64,000 bases of DNA from an uncultured Ferrovibrio sp. (lineage in GTDB: Bacteria > Pseudomonadota > Alphaproteobacteria > Ferrovibrionales > Ferrovibrionaceae), in the NCBI RefSeq assembly GCF_937960835.1, contig NZ_CALGPC010000006.1, positions 1 through 64,000 on the forward strand. Direction: 5' to 3'. Position numbers and translations under genes: made by a program. The notes under the pieces were generated by a model. It did not search any database. It saw nothing but the letters and a program-made list of their open reading frames with translations, and was not told the origin of the DNA. Shown piece after piece: positions 45,422 through 55,023 of this stretch (positions are counted from its first letter, which is position 1; each line of letters starts with the position of its first letter).

Positions 45422-45450
45422 GTTATAGGGGCTCCCCCCCGCCGCGTCAA
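45422..45450 (-). promoter_or_regulatory. rpmB promoter
   Basis: On the minus strand TTGACG (45445-45450) and TATAAC (45422-45427) are separated by 17 bp, a near-consensus housekeeping sigma-70 promoter. It starts a transcript about 40 bases before rpmB. Confidence 0.8.
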
Positions 45451-45538
45451 TGCCAAAACCCGGCTTTTGCGGGGCCAAAGCCGCGGCATCATGGCGCGCC
45501 GGGGGCGCGATTTGCAGCCCAAGCCCGCCATCCTCGCG

Positions 45539-45567
45539 TTGACTCAGGCGGTTCAACCCCTTATACA
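45539..45567 (+). promoter_or_regulatory. rpmH operon promoter
   Basis: TTGACT (45539-45544), 17 bp, TATACA (45562-45567). A strong sigma-70 promoter about 110 bp before rpmH. The long leader carries GGAGGA at about 45645, which could serve an alternative upstream ATG (45658). Confidence 0.8.
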
Positions 45568-45678
45568 GCGGGACCGATTTTGCGCGGGGCCCTAACCAGG
45601 CCCCTTATTTACGCTTTTCATCGCGGTTTTCCGCCGGTTTTTCGGAGGAAGCCCGCGATGGCAACACGGAGAGCGGCT

Positions 45679-45813
45679 GTGAAAAGGACCTATCAACCCA
45701 GCAAGCTGGTGCGCAAGCGCCGCCACGGCTTCCGCGCCCGTATGGCCACCAAGGGCGGCCAGAAGGTGCTCGCCAATCGCCGCGCCATCGGCCGCAAGAA
45801 GCTCTCGGCTTAA
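45679..45813 (+). CDS. rpmH: 50S ribosomal protein L34
   Basis: The 44-aa protein is [20 protein letters not shown] followed by [14 protein letters not shown] and a basic end, essentially the universal L34. GTG 45679 is the start that matches family length, with GGAG 7 nt before it. An in-frame ATG at 45658, also with a good ribosome site, would add MATRRAA. It opens the rpmH-rnpA-yidD-yidC run and is too short for many gene finders. Confidence 0.96.
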   Translation: MKRTYQPSKLVRKRRHGFRARMATKGGQKVLANRRAIGRKKLSA

Positions 45814-45823
45814 TCTCGTCCCG

Positions 45824-46201
45824 ATGGCGACGGGCGGCGTCGAGCGACTCCGCCGCCGCGCGGATTATCTCCGGGTGCAGGCGGCCGACCGCCGGGCGGC
45901 ATTCCCAGGCCTGCTGCTGCAGGCCGCGCCGGGCCAGGAAGGCTGTTGCCGGGTGGGCTTCACCGCATCGCGTAAGGTCGGCAACGCCGTCACCCGCAAC
46001 CGGGCGCGCCGGCGCCTGAAAGCCCTGGCTGCCGAAATCCTTCCCCGCCATGCCGCCTGCGGCCACGACTACGTTCTCGTCGCTCGCCAGGCCACGCCCC
46101 AGCGCGATTTCGCCGCGCTTCGCCGCGATCTCGAAAGCGCGCTGAAGAAGCTGAAATTGTGGCAGGCGGCAGAGATGCCGCGGGAAAGCGAAGCCTCATG
46201 A
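45824..46201 (+). CDS. rnpA: Ribonuclease P protein component
   Basis: The 125-aa basic protein assists RNase P RNA in tRNA 5' processing. The signature is GFTASRKVGNAVTRNRARRRLK, with upstream Phe-like RVGF and the core strand HDYVLVAR. The last ~15 residues are variable. It sits 10 bp after rpmH and its stop overlaps yidD (ATGA). Confidence 0.95.
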   Translation: MATGGVERLRRRADYLRVQAADRRAAFPGLLLQAAPGQEGCCRVGFTASRKVGNAVTRNRARRRLKALAAEILPRHAACGHDYVLVARQATPQRDFAALRRDLESALKKLKLWQAAEMPRESEAS

Positions 46202-46455
46202 CGCCGCTGGCCCGCCTCGCCGCCCTGCCGGTCCAGGCTTATCGGTTGTTCCTGTCGCCCTGGGTAGGGCATAACTGCCGCTACCAGCCGACCTGTTCGT
46301 GCTATGCGCTGGAAGCGCTGGAACGGCATGGCGGCATCAGGGGCAGCTACCTCGCCGTCCGTCGTCTGGCGCGGTGCCATCCCTTCGGCGGCAGCGGCTT
46401 CGATCCGGTGCCGCCGGCGCGTAACTCTTCATCCGTACAACAAGGCTCAGTCTGA
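46198..46455 (+). CDS. yidD: Membrane protein insertion efficiency factor YidD
   Basis: The 85-aa protein has an amphipathic N-terminal helix (LPVQAYRLFLSPWVGHNCRY), then PTCSCYALEALERHGGIRG and the CHPFGGSGFDPVP signature with its conserved cysteines. It helps YidC-dependent insertion at the inner membrane. The start overlaps the rnpA stop; the end overlaps the yidC start by one base. Confidence 0.96.
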   Translation: MTPLARLAALPVQAYRLFLSPWVGHNCRYQPTCSCYALEALERHGGIRGSYLAVRRLARCHPFGGSGFDPVPPARNSSSVQQGSV

Positions 46456-48281
46456 TGTCCGACCAGAAGAACCTCATCATTGCGATTGCGCTGTCGGTGG
46501 CGATCCTGCTCGGCTTCCAGCTTTTTATCGAAAAACCCAGGCAAGATCGTCTGCGCGAACAGCAGGCGACGCAGCAGCAGGCGCAGGTGCCGACGGACAG
46601 CAGCGTGCCGCAGGCGCCCGGCAATACCGGTCTGCCGCAACTGCCGAGCCTCGCCCAGCAGGTCGATCAGGCGCAGTCGCGCGAGAAGGCGCTCGCCGCC
46701 GCGCCGCGCGTGAAGATCGAGGGCAAGCGCATCGTCGGCTCGCTGAACCTGATCGGCGGCCGCATCGACGATATCGTGCTGCCGGAATACAAGGAGACCA
46801 TCAAGCCCGACAGCCAGCCGATCCACCTGCTGTCGCCGGCGGGCGGCCCGTCGCCCTATTACGTCGAATTCGGCTGGACGGCGGCCGGTGCCAATGTCGC
46901 CCTGCCGAGCGGCCAGACCCGCTGGACCGCCGATAAGGATGTGCTCAAGCCCGGCCAGCCGGTGACGCTGACCTGGGATAACGGCCAGGGTCTCGTGTTC
47001 ACCCGCGTCGTCAGCGTCGATGACGACTATCTCTTCACCGTGACGCAGAAGGTGGAGAACAGGGGCGGCAGCGCGGTGACGCTGTTCCCCTATGCGCTCG
47101 CCTCCCGCCATGGCACGCCGCGTACCGATGGCCTCTATATCCTGCATGAAGGCCCTCTCGGCGTGTTCCGCGCCAAGGCGGATGAAAACGGCACGCTGAA
47201 GGAATTCACCTACAAGGACATCGCTGACGACCAGTCCGTGGAGTTCGATTCCTTCGGCGGCTGGATTGGCTTCACCGACAAATACTGGCTGACCGCATTG
47301 GTGCCGGCGGTCGGCCAGAACATCAAGGCGCGCTTCACCCATGCCAAGCCCAATGGCGGGCCGGAGCGCTATCAGGTCGATTATCTTGGCGGCGGCCTTC
47401 AGCTCGAGCCCGGCAAGACGATCGAGAATACCTCGCTGCTGTTCGCCGGCGCCAAGGAAGTGAAGCTGATCGATCGCTACGAAGAGCAGCATCAGATCGC
47501 CCGCTTCGATCTGGCGATCGACTGGGGCTGGTTCTACTTCCTGACCCGCCCGATGTTCTTCGCCATCGACCTGCTGAACCGCCTGATCGGCAGCATCGGC
47601 CTGGCCATGCTGGCGCTCACCGTCATCGTGAAGCTGCTGTTCTTCCCGCTCGCCTATAAGTCCTATGTGGCGATGAGCGCGATGAAGAAGCTGCAGCCGG
47701 AGATGCAGCGTCTGCGCGAACGCTATGGCGAGAATCGCGAGATGATGCAGAAGGAGCTGATGGCGCTGTACAAGCGCGAGAAGGTCAATCCGGCTGCCGG
47801 CTGCTTGCCGATCCTGCTGCAGATCCCGGTTTTCTTCGCGCTGTATAAGGTGCTTTACATTGCCATCGAGATGCGCCACGCGCCCTTCTATGGCTGGATC
47901 AAGGACCTCTCGGCGCCCGATCCGACCTCGTGGATCAACGGCTTCGGCCTGCTGCCCTGGGCGGTGCCCGATCTCGGTCCGCTCGGCATCATCTCGATTG
48001 GCGTGTGGCCGATCATCATGGGCGTTACCATGTACCTGCAGATGAAGATGAACCCGACGCCGCCGGATCCGGTGCAGCAGAAGATCTTCGCGCTGATGCC
48101 GGTGGTGTTCACCTTCATGCTCGGCCATTTCGCCGCCGGTCTGGTGATCTACTGGAGCTGGAACAACACACTCAGCATCATCCAGCAATACGTGATCATG
48201 AAGCGCATGGGCGTGAAGATCGGCGGCGGCGCGGAGAAGCCCGAGACGCCGGCCAAGCCCGCCGCCAAGCCTAAGAAGTAA
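46455..48281 (+). CDS. yidC: Membrane protein insertase YidC
   Basis: The 608-aa Gram-negative-type YidC has helix 1 at about 7-25 and a large periplasmic P1 beta domain (about 60-350). The conserved five-helix core runs from about 370 to 580 (RPMFFAIDLLNRLIGSIGLA, NPAAGCLPILLQIPVFFALY, LFFPLAYKSYVAMSAMKKLQ). The tail is Lys/Pro/Ala-rich. It inserts and folds inner-membrane proteins with or without SecYEG. It overlaps yidD by TGATG. Confidence 0.97.
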   Translation: MSDQKNLIIAIALSVAILLGFQLFIEKPRQDRLREQQATQQQAQVPTDSSVPQAPGNTGLPQLPSLAQQVDQAQSREKALAAAPRVKIEGKRIVGSLNLIGGRIDDIVLPEYKETIKPDSQPIHLLSPAGGPSPYYVEFGWTAAGANVALPSGQTRWTADKDVLKPGQPVTLTWDNGQGLVFTRVVSVDDDYLFTVTQKVENRGGSAVTLFPYALASRHGTPRTDGLYILHEGPLGVFRAKADENGTLKEFTYKDIADDQSVEFDSFGGWIGFTDKYWLTALVPAVGQNIKARFTHAKPNGGPERYQVDYLGGGLQLEPGKTIENTSLLFAGAKEVKLIDRYEEQHQIARFDLAIDWGWFYFLTRPMFFAIDLLNRLIGSIGLAMLALTVIVKLLFFPLAYKSYVAMSAMKKLQPEMQRLRERYGENREMMQKELMALYKREKVNPAAGCLPILLQIPVFFALYKVLYIAIEMRHAPFYGWIKDLSAPDPTSWINGFGLLPWAVPDLGPLGIISIGVWPIIMGVTMYLQMKMNPTPPDPVQQKIFALMPVVFTFMLGHFAAGLVIYWSWNNTLSIIQQYVIMKRMGVKIGGGAEKPETPAKPAAKPKK

Positions 48282-48286
48282 GTCCA

Positions 48287-48952
48287 ATGGCCGAGCTGCC
48301 GGCCGCGGACGAAACTTTCAGCCCGGCCGCGCTGGAGCGCGGCCGGTTGCTGTTTGCCAGCGAATGCGAGTTCTTCGCCGGTGCCATGACGATGGCGCAG
48401 CTGCCGCTGGCGCGTGGGCCCGAAGTGGCTTTTGCCGGCCGTTCCAATGTCGGCAAATCCTCGCTGATCAATGCGCTGACCGGCCGCAAGGCGCTGGCGC
48501 GGGTATCCAACACGCCCGGCCGCACGCAGCAGCTCAATTTCTTCGATCTCGGCCGCGGCAAGCTCACCCTGGTCGACCTGCCGGGCTATGGCTATTCCTC
48601 GGTGGGCAAGGCCAAGGCGGCTGCCTGGACCGAGACGACGCGCGCCTTCCTCAAGGGCCGGCCGGAACTGCGCCGGGTCTGCCTGCTGGTCGATGGCCGG
48701 CACGGGCTGAAGCCCGGCGACGAAGACATCATGAAGCTGCTGGACAAGTCGGCGGTGATCTACCAGGTGGTGCTGACCAAGGCCGACAAGATCAAGCCGG
48801 CGGAACTGGAGCGGGTCAAAACCGAGACCGCCGCCACATTGTCCCGCCATGTCGCCGCCCATCCGGTGATCCGGGTCACCTCCAGCGAGGACGGAACCGG
48901 CATCCCGGAACTGCGCGCCGAGCTTGCGGCCCTGGGCGAAGGGCCCCTATAA
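48287..48952 (+). CDS. yihA: Ribosome-biogenesis GTPase EngB/YihA
   Basis: The 221-aa TrmE-Era-like GTPase has G1 GRSNVGKSSLIN, G2/switch NTPGRTQQLNFF, G3 DLPGYGYS and G4 TKADKIKP. It assists 50S assembly in the cytosol. It is 5 bp after yidC in the conserved yidC-yihA order. The first ~30 residues are a family-typical variable extension. Confidence 0.95.
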   Translation: MAELPAADETFSPAALERGRLLFASECEFFAGAMTMAQLPLARGPEVAFAGRSNVGKSSLINALTGRKALARVSNTPGRTQQLNFFDLGRGKLTLVDLPGYGYSSVGKAKAAAWTETTRAFLKGRPELRRVCLLVDGRHGLKPGDEDIMKLLDKSAVIYQVVLTKADKIKPAELERVKTETAATLSRHVAAHPVIRVTSSEDGTGIPELRAELAALGEGPL

Positions 48953-48993
48953 CCGCTCATCTGAAACCTGAAGAGTAGTCCGAGACCTCTGCC

Positions 48994-49908
48994 ATGAAGA
49001 CCTCCGGTCCCCAGCCTTTGGAAGCGCATCTGCAGCAGACCGCCAAGGTTCTGTCCGAGGCTTTGCCCTATATGCGGCGCTTCGCCGGCCAGACCATGGT
49101 CATCAAGTATGGCGGCCATGCCATGGGCGATGAGGCGCTGGCCGAGCAGTTCGCCCGCGACGTGGTGCTGATCAAGCAGGTCGGCATCAATCCCATTGTG
49201 GTTCATGGCGGCGGTCCGCAGATCGGCGCGATGCTGGAGCGTCTCAAGATCAAGAGCGAATTCGTCGACGGCCTGCGTGTTACCGATCAAAGCACGGTCG
49301 AGATCGTCGAGATGGTGCTGGCCGGTTCGATCAACAAGCAGATCGTCACCGCGATTGGCGCCGCCGGCGGTATCGGCATCGGCATCAGCGGCAAGGACGG
49401 CAAGCTGATCGAGGCGCGCAAGCTGCGCCGCTCGGTGCGCGATCCCGGCTCCAATATCGAGAAGCTGCTTGATCTCGGCTTCGTGGGCGAGCCGGTGCGG
49501 ATCAACCCGGATATCCTGCGCACCCTGCAAAGCTCCAACGTCATTCCGGTCGTGGCACCGATTGGCGTGGGCGAGCAGGGTGAGACCTATAACATCAATG
49601 CCGACACGTCGGCGGGTGCGATTGCCGCCGCGGTGGGGGCCAGCAAGCTGCTCATGCTCACCGACGTTCCGGGCGTGCTGAACAAGGAGAAGAAGCTGAT
49701 CCCGACGCTCACCGCCAAGGAGGCGCTGATGCTGATGGGCGACGGCACCATTTCCGGGGGCATGATCCCGAAGGTCGAGACCTGTCTGGAGGCGGTGCGC
49801 GGCGGCGTGCAGGCGGCGCATATCCTCGATGGCCGCATTCCGCATGTGCTGCTGCTCGAACTGTTCACCGCGCACGGCGTCGGCACGATGATCGAGCGGA
49901 CGCCGTAG
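48994..49908 (+). CDS. argB: Acetylglutamate kinase
   Basis: The 304-aa amino-acid kinase carries out the second step of arginine synthesis. Substrate and ATP motifs are [52 protein letters not shown] and [20 protein letters not shown]. The N-terminal helix ([20 protein letters not shown]) is the mobile helix typical of arginine-inhibited hexameric NAGK. It sits 41 bp after yihA, with a terminator 22 bp after the stop. Confidence 0.96.
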   Translation: MKTSGPQPLEAHLQQTAKVLSEALPYMRRFAGQTMVIKYGGHAMGDEALAEQFARDVVLIKQVGINPIVVHGGGPQIGAMLERLKIKSEFVDGLRVTDQSTVEIVEMVLAGSINKQIVTAIGAAGGIGIGISGKDGKLIEARKLRRSVRDPGSNIEKLLDLGFVGEPVRINPDILRTLQSSNVIPVVAPIGVGEQGETYNINADTSAGAIAAAVGASKLLMLTDVPGVLNKEKKLIPTLTAKEALMLMGDGTISGGMIPKVETCLEAVRGGVQAAHILDGRIPHVLLLELFTAHGVGTMIERTP

Positions 49909-49930
49909 GCCGCGCGCGATAAAATGAAGA

Positions 49931-49962
49931 AGCCGCCGGATGTGAATTCCGGCGGCTTTTTT
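49931..49962. terminator. Bidirectional terminator between argB and the DMT gene
   Basis: AGCCGCCGGA (49931-49940) pairs with TCCGGCGGCT (49948-49957); TTTTTT covers 49957-49962. AAAATGAAGA on the other side gives a partial T-run for the minus strand. The DMT stop codon at 49961-49963 overlaps the T-run. Confidence 0.9.
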
Positions 49963-50866
49963 ATGCGGTCTGCCGCACCTGCCGCCGGTTGACCAGAACG
50001 ATGCCGGCAACGATCACCGCGGCGGCCAGCCAGACCAGCAGGCCATAGCGCTCGCCGAACACGAAGGTGCCGATGGCAAGGCTGGTTGCCGACATCACAT
50101 AGCCGATCTGGCTCAGATAAACCGGCCCGGCAACGCGCTGCAGCTCGAAATAGGGAATGAAGCTGAGGCAGGCGAACAGCCCTGCCGCGATCAAGGTCCA
50201 GTCCGCCGGCGCTGCCGTGGACGGAAGATAAAGCATGCCGAATGCCGCGCAGGCGATCAGCAGCCAGAAGGCAGCGCCAAGCAGCGTGCCGGCCGCAAGC
50301 GCCAGGGGCGCCGCATCCTTGGGCCAGGCGCGGGTGCGATAGATGTTGCCCACAGCCAGCGACACGGGCGCGATGAAGGCAAGCAGCATCCAGGGCAGGA
50401 CTTCGGCATTGATGGGGCCTGAGCGGGGAGCGAGAATCATCAGGATGCCGATCAGGCCGAACAGAATGCCGGTCGCGCGCATCCAGGCGAACTGCTCCAT
50501 CCGCAGGCCGAGCGCGATGATATAGGTCAGCATTGCCGGGAAAGCATAGACGATGCTGGGCAGTCCCGCGCCGATCTGCGCCACCGCGAGGAAGACCATC
50601 ACGCTGGGCAGGGCGAGCGTGATGAGGCCGCTGATCATATAGAAGCGCAGATGGCGCAGGCTCAGCGGCGGCCGTGCGCCGGTCATGATGGCCAGCAGCA
50701 GCAGGGCGATGCCGCCGATCAGGTTCTGCCAGAAAGCGAAGGCGGCAGCCGGAATGCCGCTGGCGGTCGCCAGCTTGGCGAAGGGCGGCGCAAGGCCCAG
50801 CGTGCTGCCGGTCAGCACCAGCAGGACAAGCGGGTAGGATTTGGACTGACGAAGCGCGACGAGCAT
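49961..50866 (-). CDS. EamA/DMT-family transporter
   Basis: 301 aa with ten hydrophobic helices in two EamA halves (STLGLAPPFAKLATASGIPA and the second repeat from about 150). It is not closely related to the DMT gene at 3718. Export of a metabolite is likely; the substrate is unknown. It runs in the same direction as the flavin oxidoreductase gene 18 bp upstream, so the two may be cotranscribed. Confidence 0.85.
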   Translation of the reverse strand: MLVALRQSKSYPLVLLVLTGSTLGLAPPFAKLATASGIPAAAFAFWQNLIGGIALLLLAIMTGARPPLSLRHLRFYMISGLITLALPSVMVFLAVAQIGAGLPSIVYAFPAMLTYIIALGLRMEQFAWMRATGILFGLIGILMILAPRSGPINAEVLPWMLLAFIAPVSLAVGNIYRTRAWPKDAAPLALAAGTLLGAAFWLLIACAAFGMLYLPSTAAPADWTLIAAGLFACLSFIPYFELQRVAGPVYLSQIGYVMSATSLAIGTFVFGERYGLLVWLAAAVIVAGIVLVNRRQVRQTA

Positions 50867-50884
50867 GATGGTTTACTGAAAATT

Positions 50885-51886
50885 TCAGGTTGGGGTCTTC
50901 AGGCTGTCGCGAATATCGGCAGCGATTTCAAAAGAATGCAGGCGCGCCTTATGATCGTAGATCTGCGCCGTCAGCATCAGTTCGTCGGCGCCGGTGCGGT
51001 TGAGAAAATCCTGCAGTTTGGCGCGCACGGTGTCCGGACCGCCGACGGCAGAGCAGGACAGAACCTGATCCAGCATGGCCTGGAATTGCGGCGGCAGTTC
51101 CTTCTCATAACCAGGCTTGGGCGGCGGCAACTGGCCCGGCCTGCCGCTGCGCAGGTTCACGAATGCCTGCTTCCACGAGGTTGATAGAAGCTGCGCTTCC
51201 TCGTCGGTATCGGCAGCAAAGATGTTGAAGCCCAGCATCACGTAAGGCCTGTCCAGATGTTCGGACGGCTTGAAGCGCTCGCGGTAGATCGCGATGGCAT
51301 CCATCATCTGCTGCGGGGCGAAATGCGAGGCGAAGGCATAAGGCAGGCCGAGCATCGCCGCCAGCTGCGCGCCGAACAGGCTGGAGCCGAGAATCCAGAT
51401 CGGCACATTCAGCCCGGCGCCCGGCACGGCGCGGATGGCCTGTCCGGGCTCGGCCGGTGCGAAGTAGTTCATCAATTCGACCACGTCGCGCGGAAATTCG
51501 TTCTCGTCCGAGGTGAGATTGCGCCGCAAGGCATAGGCCGTGCGCTGGTCGGTGCCCGGCGCGCGGCCAAGGCCGAGATCGATACGGCCCGGATAAAGCG
51601 ATTCGAGGGTGCCAAATTGCTCGGCGATCACCAGCGGCGAATGATTGGGCAGCATGATACCGCCGGCGCCGACGCGAATCGTCGAAGTGCCGCCCGCGAC
51701 ATGGCCGATCAGGATTGACGTGGCGGCAGAGGCGATGCCGGGCATGTTGTGATGCTCAGCCAGCCAATAGCGTTTGTAGCCCCAGCGCTCCGCATGGCGC
51801 GCCAGATCCAGCGTATTGCGGAAGGATTGCGCCGCATCGCTGCCTTGGGGAATCGGGGAGAGGTCGAGAACGGAAAAAGTCGGCAT
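50885..51886 (-). CDS. LLM-class flavin-dependent oxidoreductase
   Basis: The 333-aa protein is a luciferase-like TIM barrel of the YhbW/'MsnO8-like' group. Hallmarks are [20 protein letters not shown] near the N terminus, [20 protein letters not shown] and [16 protein letters not shown], where FMN binds. It should use FMNH2 and O2 to oxidise an unknown small molecule, or act on F420 in other lineages. It is upstream of the DMT exporter gene and divergent from nothing; the LysR gene lies further upstream on the same strand. Confidence 0.87.
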   Translation of the reverse strand: MPTFSVLDLSPIPQGSDAAQSFRNTLDLARHAERWGYKRYWLAEHHNMPGIASAATSILIGHVAGGTSTIRVGAGGIMLPNHSPLVIAEQFGTLESLYPGRIDLGLGRAPGTDQRTAYALRRNLTSDENEFPRDVVELMNYFAPAEPGQAIRAVPGAGLNVPIWILGSSLFGAQLAAMLGLPYAFASHFAPQQMMDAIAIYRERFKPSEHLDRPYVMLGFNIFAADTDEEAQLLSTSWKQAFVNLRSGRPGQLPPPKPGYEKELPPQFQAMLDQVLSCSAVGGPDTVRAKLQDFLNRTGADELMLTAQIYDHKARLHSFEIAADIRDSLKTPT

Positions 51887-51930
51887 GGCTCGCCAATATG
51901 GGAGAGTGAAGGGAAAAGACTAGAGGGTGA

Positions 51931-52824
51931 TCAGCCGAACAGCCAGTCGCGGAACGCCTTGATCGCAAGCTCGCGTTCGCGGCCGGGCAGATGCAGCAGG
52001 TAGTAACCGCCCTTGCGCTGCACGCGGTGGTTCGGCAGAGGCTCGACCAGGCGGCCATCGGCCAGTTCGGCCTGCACAAAAATGTCGGGCACCAGCGCAA
52101 GGCCCAGGCCATTCACGGCAGCTTCGATGGACATGAAGAAGTGCTCGAATGCCGGACCGCGCGGCGGCTTGTGCGTCTTCAGCCCGGTGGCGGCGAACCA
52201 TTCGCGCCAGGCTTCAGGCCGTGTCGAATGGGTGAGCAGCGTGTGGCGCTTCACATCCTCGGGCCGCTTCAGCGGCCTGGATTTCAGCAGCGCCGGGCTG
52301 GCCACCAGGATGACGGTCTCGCCCATGAGAAATTCGGCGGTGACATTCGGCCAGTCGCCATGCCCGTACTGGATGCCGACATCGACCGGCTCGGTGAGGA
52401 AATCCACCGGCCGGTCGGCGCTGGTGACATCGACGGTGATCTGCGGGTGACGGCGATGGAAATCGGCAAGGCGCGGCATGAACCAGCGCATCGCAAAAGT
52501 CGGCAGCATGGTGATTGCCAGATGATCCGGGCGCCGGGCTGGCCGCGTGATGAGCTGGGTTGCGGCGCTGAGCCGCTGAAACGCATCCGTCAGGCTGGGC
52601 AGATAGGCGGCGCCGGCGGGGCTGAGTTCCAGGCCGCGCGGGCCGCGATGAAACAGCGCAACGCCGAGATCGGCCTCAAGCTGCTTGACCAGCCGGCTGA
52701 CCGCGCCCTGCGTGACATTCAGTTCCTGGGCCGCGCGGGTGAAGCTCAAATGCCGTCCGGCGACTTCGAAAGCGCGCAGCGCATTCAGCGAGGGCAGGCG
52801 GGATTCACTATGAGAAAAACTCAT
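51931..52824 (-). CDS. LysR-type regulator (GcvA-like)
   Basis: 297 aa. The N-terminal HTH is LNALRAFEVAGRHLSFTRAA, then QELNVTQGAVSRLVKQLEADLG and FHRGPRGLELSPAG. The C-terminal effector domain has LAITMLPTFAMRWFMPRLADF, the start of the GcvA/TrpI-type co-inducer fold. It is divergent from the VOC gene at 52910 (85 bp between starts), its most likely target; no clear T-N11-A box was assigned. Confidence 0.9.
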   Translation of the reverse strand: MSFSHSESRLPSLNALRAFEVAGRHLSFTRAAQELNVTQGAVSRLVKQLEADLGVALFHRGPRGLELSPAGAAYLPSLTDAFQRLSAATQLITRPARRPDHLAITMLPTFAMRWFMPRLADFHRRHPQITVDVTSADRPVDFLTEPVDVGIQYGHGDWPNVTAEFLMGETVILVASPALLKSRPLKRPEDVKRHTLLTHSTRPEAWREWFAATGLKTHKPPRGPAFEHFFMSIEAAVNGLGLALVPDIFVQAELADGRLVEPLPNHRVQRKGGYYLLHLPGRERELAIKAFRDWLFG

Positions 52825-52909
52825 GACAAGGCGAGTTTAAATCGATTGTGAGGCCGTCGCCAGTCGCTAATATCGCCGCAGTTCAGGCTTCTCCAGCAAA
52901 GGAATCAAC

Positions 52910-53362
52910 ATGAACGCCATGGCCCCAGCCAAATCCGCCGTGAAGGCGATCCGCCCGTTCCATCTCGCCTTCCCGGTGCGCGACATCGAGGAGGCCCGCA
53001 AGTTCTACGGCGAGCTGCTCGGCTGCCCTGAAGGCCGCTCATCGGATACCTGGGTGGATTTCGACTTCTACGGCCATCAGGTGGTGGCGCATCTGGCGCC
53101 CGAGGAGGTCGGCTACAAGAAGGCCGGCGAGGTGGACGGCCATGACGTGCCGGTGAAGCATTTCGGCGTCATCCTCACCATCCCGGACTGGAAGGCGCTG
53201 GCCGAGCGGCTGAAGGCCGCCGGGATCAAGTTCATCATCGAGCCTTACGTGCGCTTCGAGGGCGAGGTGGGCGAGCAGCACACCATGTTCTTCCTCGACC
53301 CCTCGGGCAACGCGCTTGAGTTCAAGGCCTTCGCCAATGACGACATGATCTTCGCCAAGTAA
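52910..53362 (+). CDS. VOC-family (glyoxalase-like) protein
   Basis: The 150-aa protein has two beta-alpha-beta-beta-beta modules: [20 protein letters not shown] and [20 protein letters not shown]. Potential metal ligands are His in the first strand, His in VKHFGV and Glu in GNALEFKAF. The GNALEFK ending is usual for fosfomycin-resistance/glyoxalase relatives, but the reaction is not known. AGGA precedes the ATG. It is divergent from the LysR gene and ends at a shared terminator. Confidence 0.88.
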   Translation: MNAMAPAKSAVKAIRPFHLAFPVRDIEEARKFYGELLGCPEGRSSDTWVDFDFYGHQVVAHLAPEEVGYKKAGEVDGHDVPVKHFGVILTIPDWKALAERLKAAGIKFIIEPYVRFEGEVGEQHTMFFLDPSGNALEFKAFANDDMIFAK

Positions 53363-53386
53363 GGCGTTTGAGTCTTGGAAAGCAAG

Positions 53387-53417
53387 CGGCCCGCTTTTCA
53401 GCGGGCCGTTTCGTTTT
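53387..53417. terminator. Terminator between the VOC gene and purB
   Basis: CGGCCCGCT (53387-53395), loop TTTC, AGCGGGCCG (53400-53408), then TTTCGTTTT. It lies 24 bp past the VOC stop and 9 bp before the purB stop, so it can end both convergent transcripts. Confidence 0.87.
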
Positions 53418-54805
53418 CAGCGCTTCTTCTTCGCGGGCTTCCTGCTTTTGGGCGCCGCGGCCTTCTTCGCCTTCAGGCGGGGCTTCGCCTTGACGCCGGG
53501 CGTCAGGCCTTCCTTGCCGAAGACGCGGGCGAAGATGGTGTCGACATGCTTCAGGTGATAGCCAAGGTCGAACAGCGCGGTGAGCTGCGCCGGCTTCAGG
53601 CGGTCGGTGACTTCCTTCTCGCCCAAGAGGGCCTGGAGGAAATCGCCGCCATGCTGCCAGATGCGCAGGGCATGACGCTGCACGATCCGGTAGGCGTCCT
53701 CGCGGCTCATGCCCGCCTGCGTCAGCGCCAGCAGCACGCGCTGCGAATGCACCAGGCCGCCGAAGCGGTCGAGGTTCTTCATCATGTTGTCGGGATAGAC
53801 CACCAGCTTCTCGATCACGCCGGCCAGACGGTGCAGCGCGAAGTCGAGGTGGATGGTGGCGTCCGGGCCGATGCCGCGCTCGACCGAGGAATGGCTGATG
53901 TCGCGCTCATGCCACAGCGCGACATTCTCCAGCGCCGGGATCACGGCCGAACGCACCAGGCGGGCGAGGCCGGTCAGATTCTCGGTCAGCACCGGATTGC
54001 GCTTGTGCGGCATCGCCGAGCTGCCCTTCTGGCCGGGCGAGAAGAATTCCTCGGCTTCCATCACTTCCGAACGCTGCAGATGGCGGATCTCGACGGCCAG
54101 CCGCTCGATTGAGGAGGCGACCACGGCGAGATGCGCGAAGTAGGCCGCATGGCGGTCGCGCGGGATCACCTGCGTGGAGACCGGCTCGGGCTGCAGGCCC
54201 ATCTTCTTGGCGACCCATTCCTCGACGAAGGGATCGATGTTGGCGAAGGTGCCGACCGCGCCGGAGATCGCGCAGGTGGCGACTTCCTCGCGGGCCAGCA
54301 ACAGGCGCTTGCGGGCGCGCTGGAACTCGGCATGGAAACCGGCCAGCTTGAGGCCGAAAGTGGTCGGCTCGGCATGGATGCCGTGGCTGCGGCCGATGCA
54401 GGGCAGCAGCTTGAATTCGAAGGCGCGCTCCTTCAGCGCGTCGAGCACGCGGTCGACGCCGGCGATCAGCAGGTCGGCAGCGCGCACGAGCTGCACGTTG
54501 AAGCAGGTATCCAGCACGTCCGACGAGGTCATGCCCTGATGGACGAACCGCGCCGAGGGGCCGACATGCTCGGCCAGATTGGTCAGGAAGGCGATGACGT
54601 CATGCTTGGTCTCGCGCTCGATGGCGTCGATGCGCTTGATCTCCCACTTGCCCTTGGCCCAGACCTCCTTGGCGGCGGCTTTCGGGATCACGCCCAGAGC
54701 GGCCTGGGCATCGCAGGCATGGGCCTCGATTTCGAACCAGATGCGGAATTTCTGCTCCGGCTCCCAGATGGCAGCCATTTCAGGACGGGTATAACGCGGG
54801 ATCAT
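53417..54805 (-). CDS. purB: Adenylosuccinate lyase
   Basis: The 462-aa fumarase-superfamily enzyme is used twice in purine synthesis (SAICAR to AICAR, adenylosuccinate to AMP). The N terminus is MIPRYTRPEMAAIWEPEQKF, followed by GMTSSDVLDTCFNVQLVRAA and GRSHGIHAEPTTFGLKLAGF. The signature loop is KGSSAMPHKRNP, with the catalytic Ser. The last ~30 residues are a Lys/Arg/Ala-rich tail (PRLKAKKAAAPKSRKPAKKK) not found in most homologues. Divergent from the acyl-CoA dehydrogenase gene. Confidence 0.96.
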   Translation of the reverse strand: MIPRYTRPEMAAIWEPEQKFRIWFEIEAHACDAQAALGVIPKAAAKEVWAKGKWEIKRIDAIERETKHDVIAFLTNLAEHVGPSARFVHQGMTSSDVLDTCFNVQLVRAADLLIAGVDRVLDALKERAFEFKLLPCIGRSHGIHAEPTTFGLKLAGFHAEFQRARKRLLLAREEVATCAISGAVGTFANIDPFVEEWVAKKMGLQPEPVSTQVIPRDRHAAYFAHLAVVASSIERLAVEIRHLQRSEVMEAEEFFSPGQKGSSAMPHKRNPVLTENLTGLARLVRSAVIPALENVALWHERDISHSSVERGIGPDATIHLDFALHRLAGVIEKLVVYPDNMMKNLDRFGGLVHSQRVLLALTQAGMSREDAYRIVQRHALRIWQHGGDFLQALLGEKEVTDRLKPAQLTALFDLGYHLKHVDTIFARVFGKEGLTPGVKAKPRLKAKKAAAPKSRKPAKKKR

Positions 54806-55023
54806 GCGGGCCTCGGCGGCTAACGGTGAGGTCAGAAAAGGCGGGAAAACTCGCGGGTTGTGTAGCCCCTCCGGGCCCTGCGATCAAGCGGACTTAACGT
54901 CGCGGCAGAGGTCCGCTGCAGAGCCCCGGAGACTCGCCGGGCATGCCGCAGGGGGAGCCTTGATTCCGGGCCTTCCGGGCGGCAGCCTCCTCCGCCGTCA
55001 GAAAGAGCATCAGGGAGAGAGGC

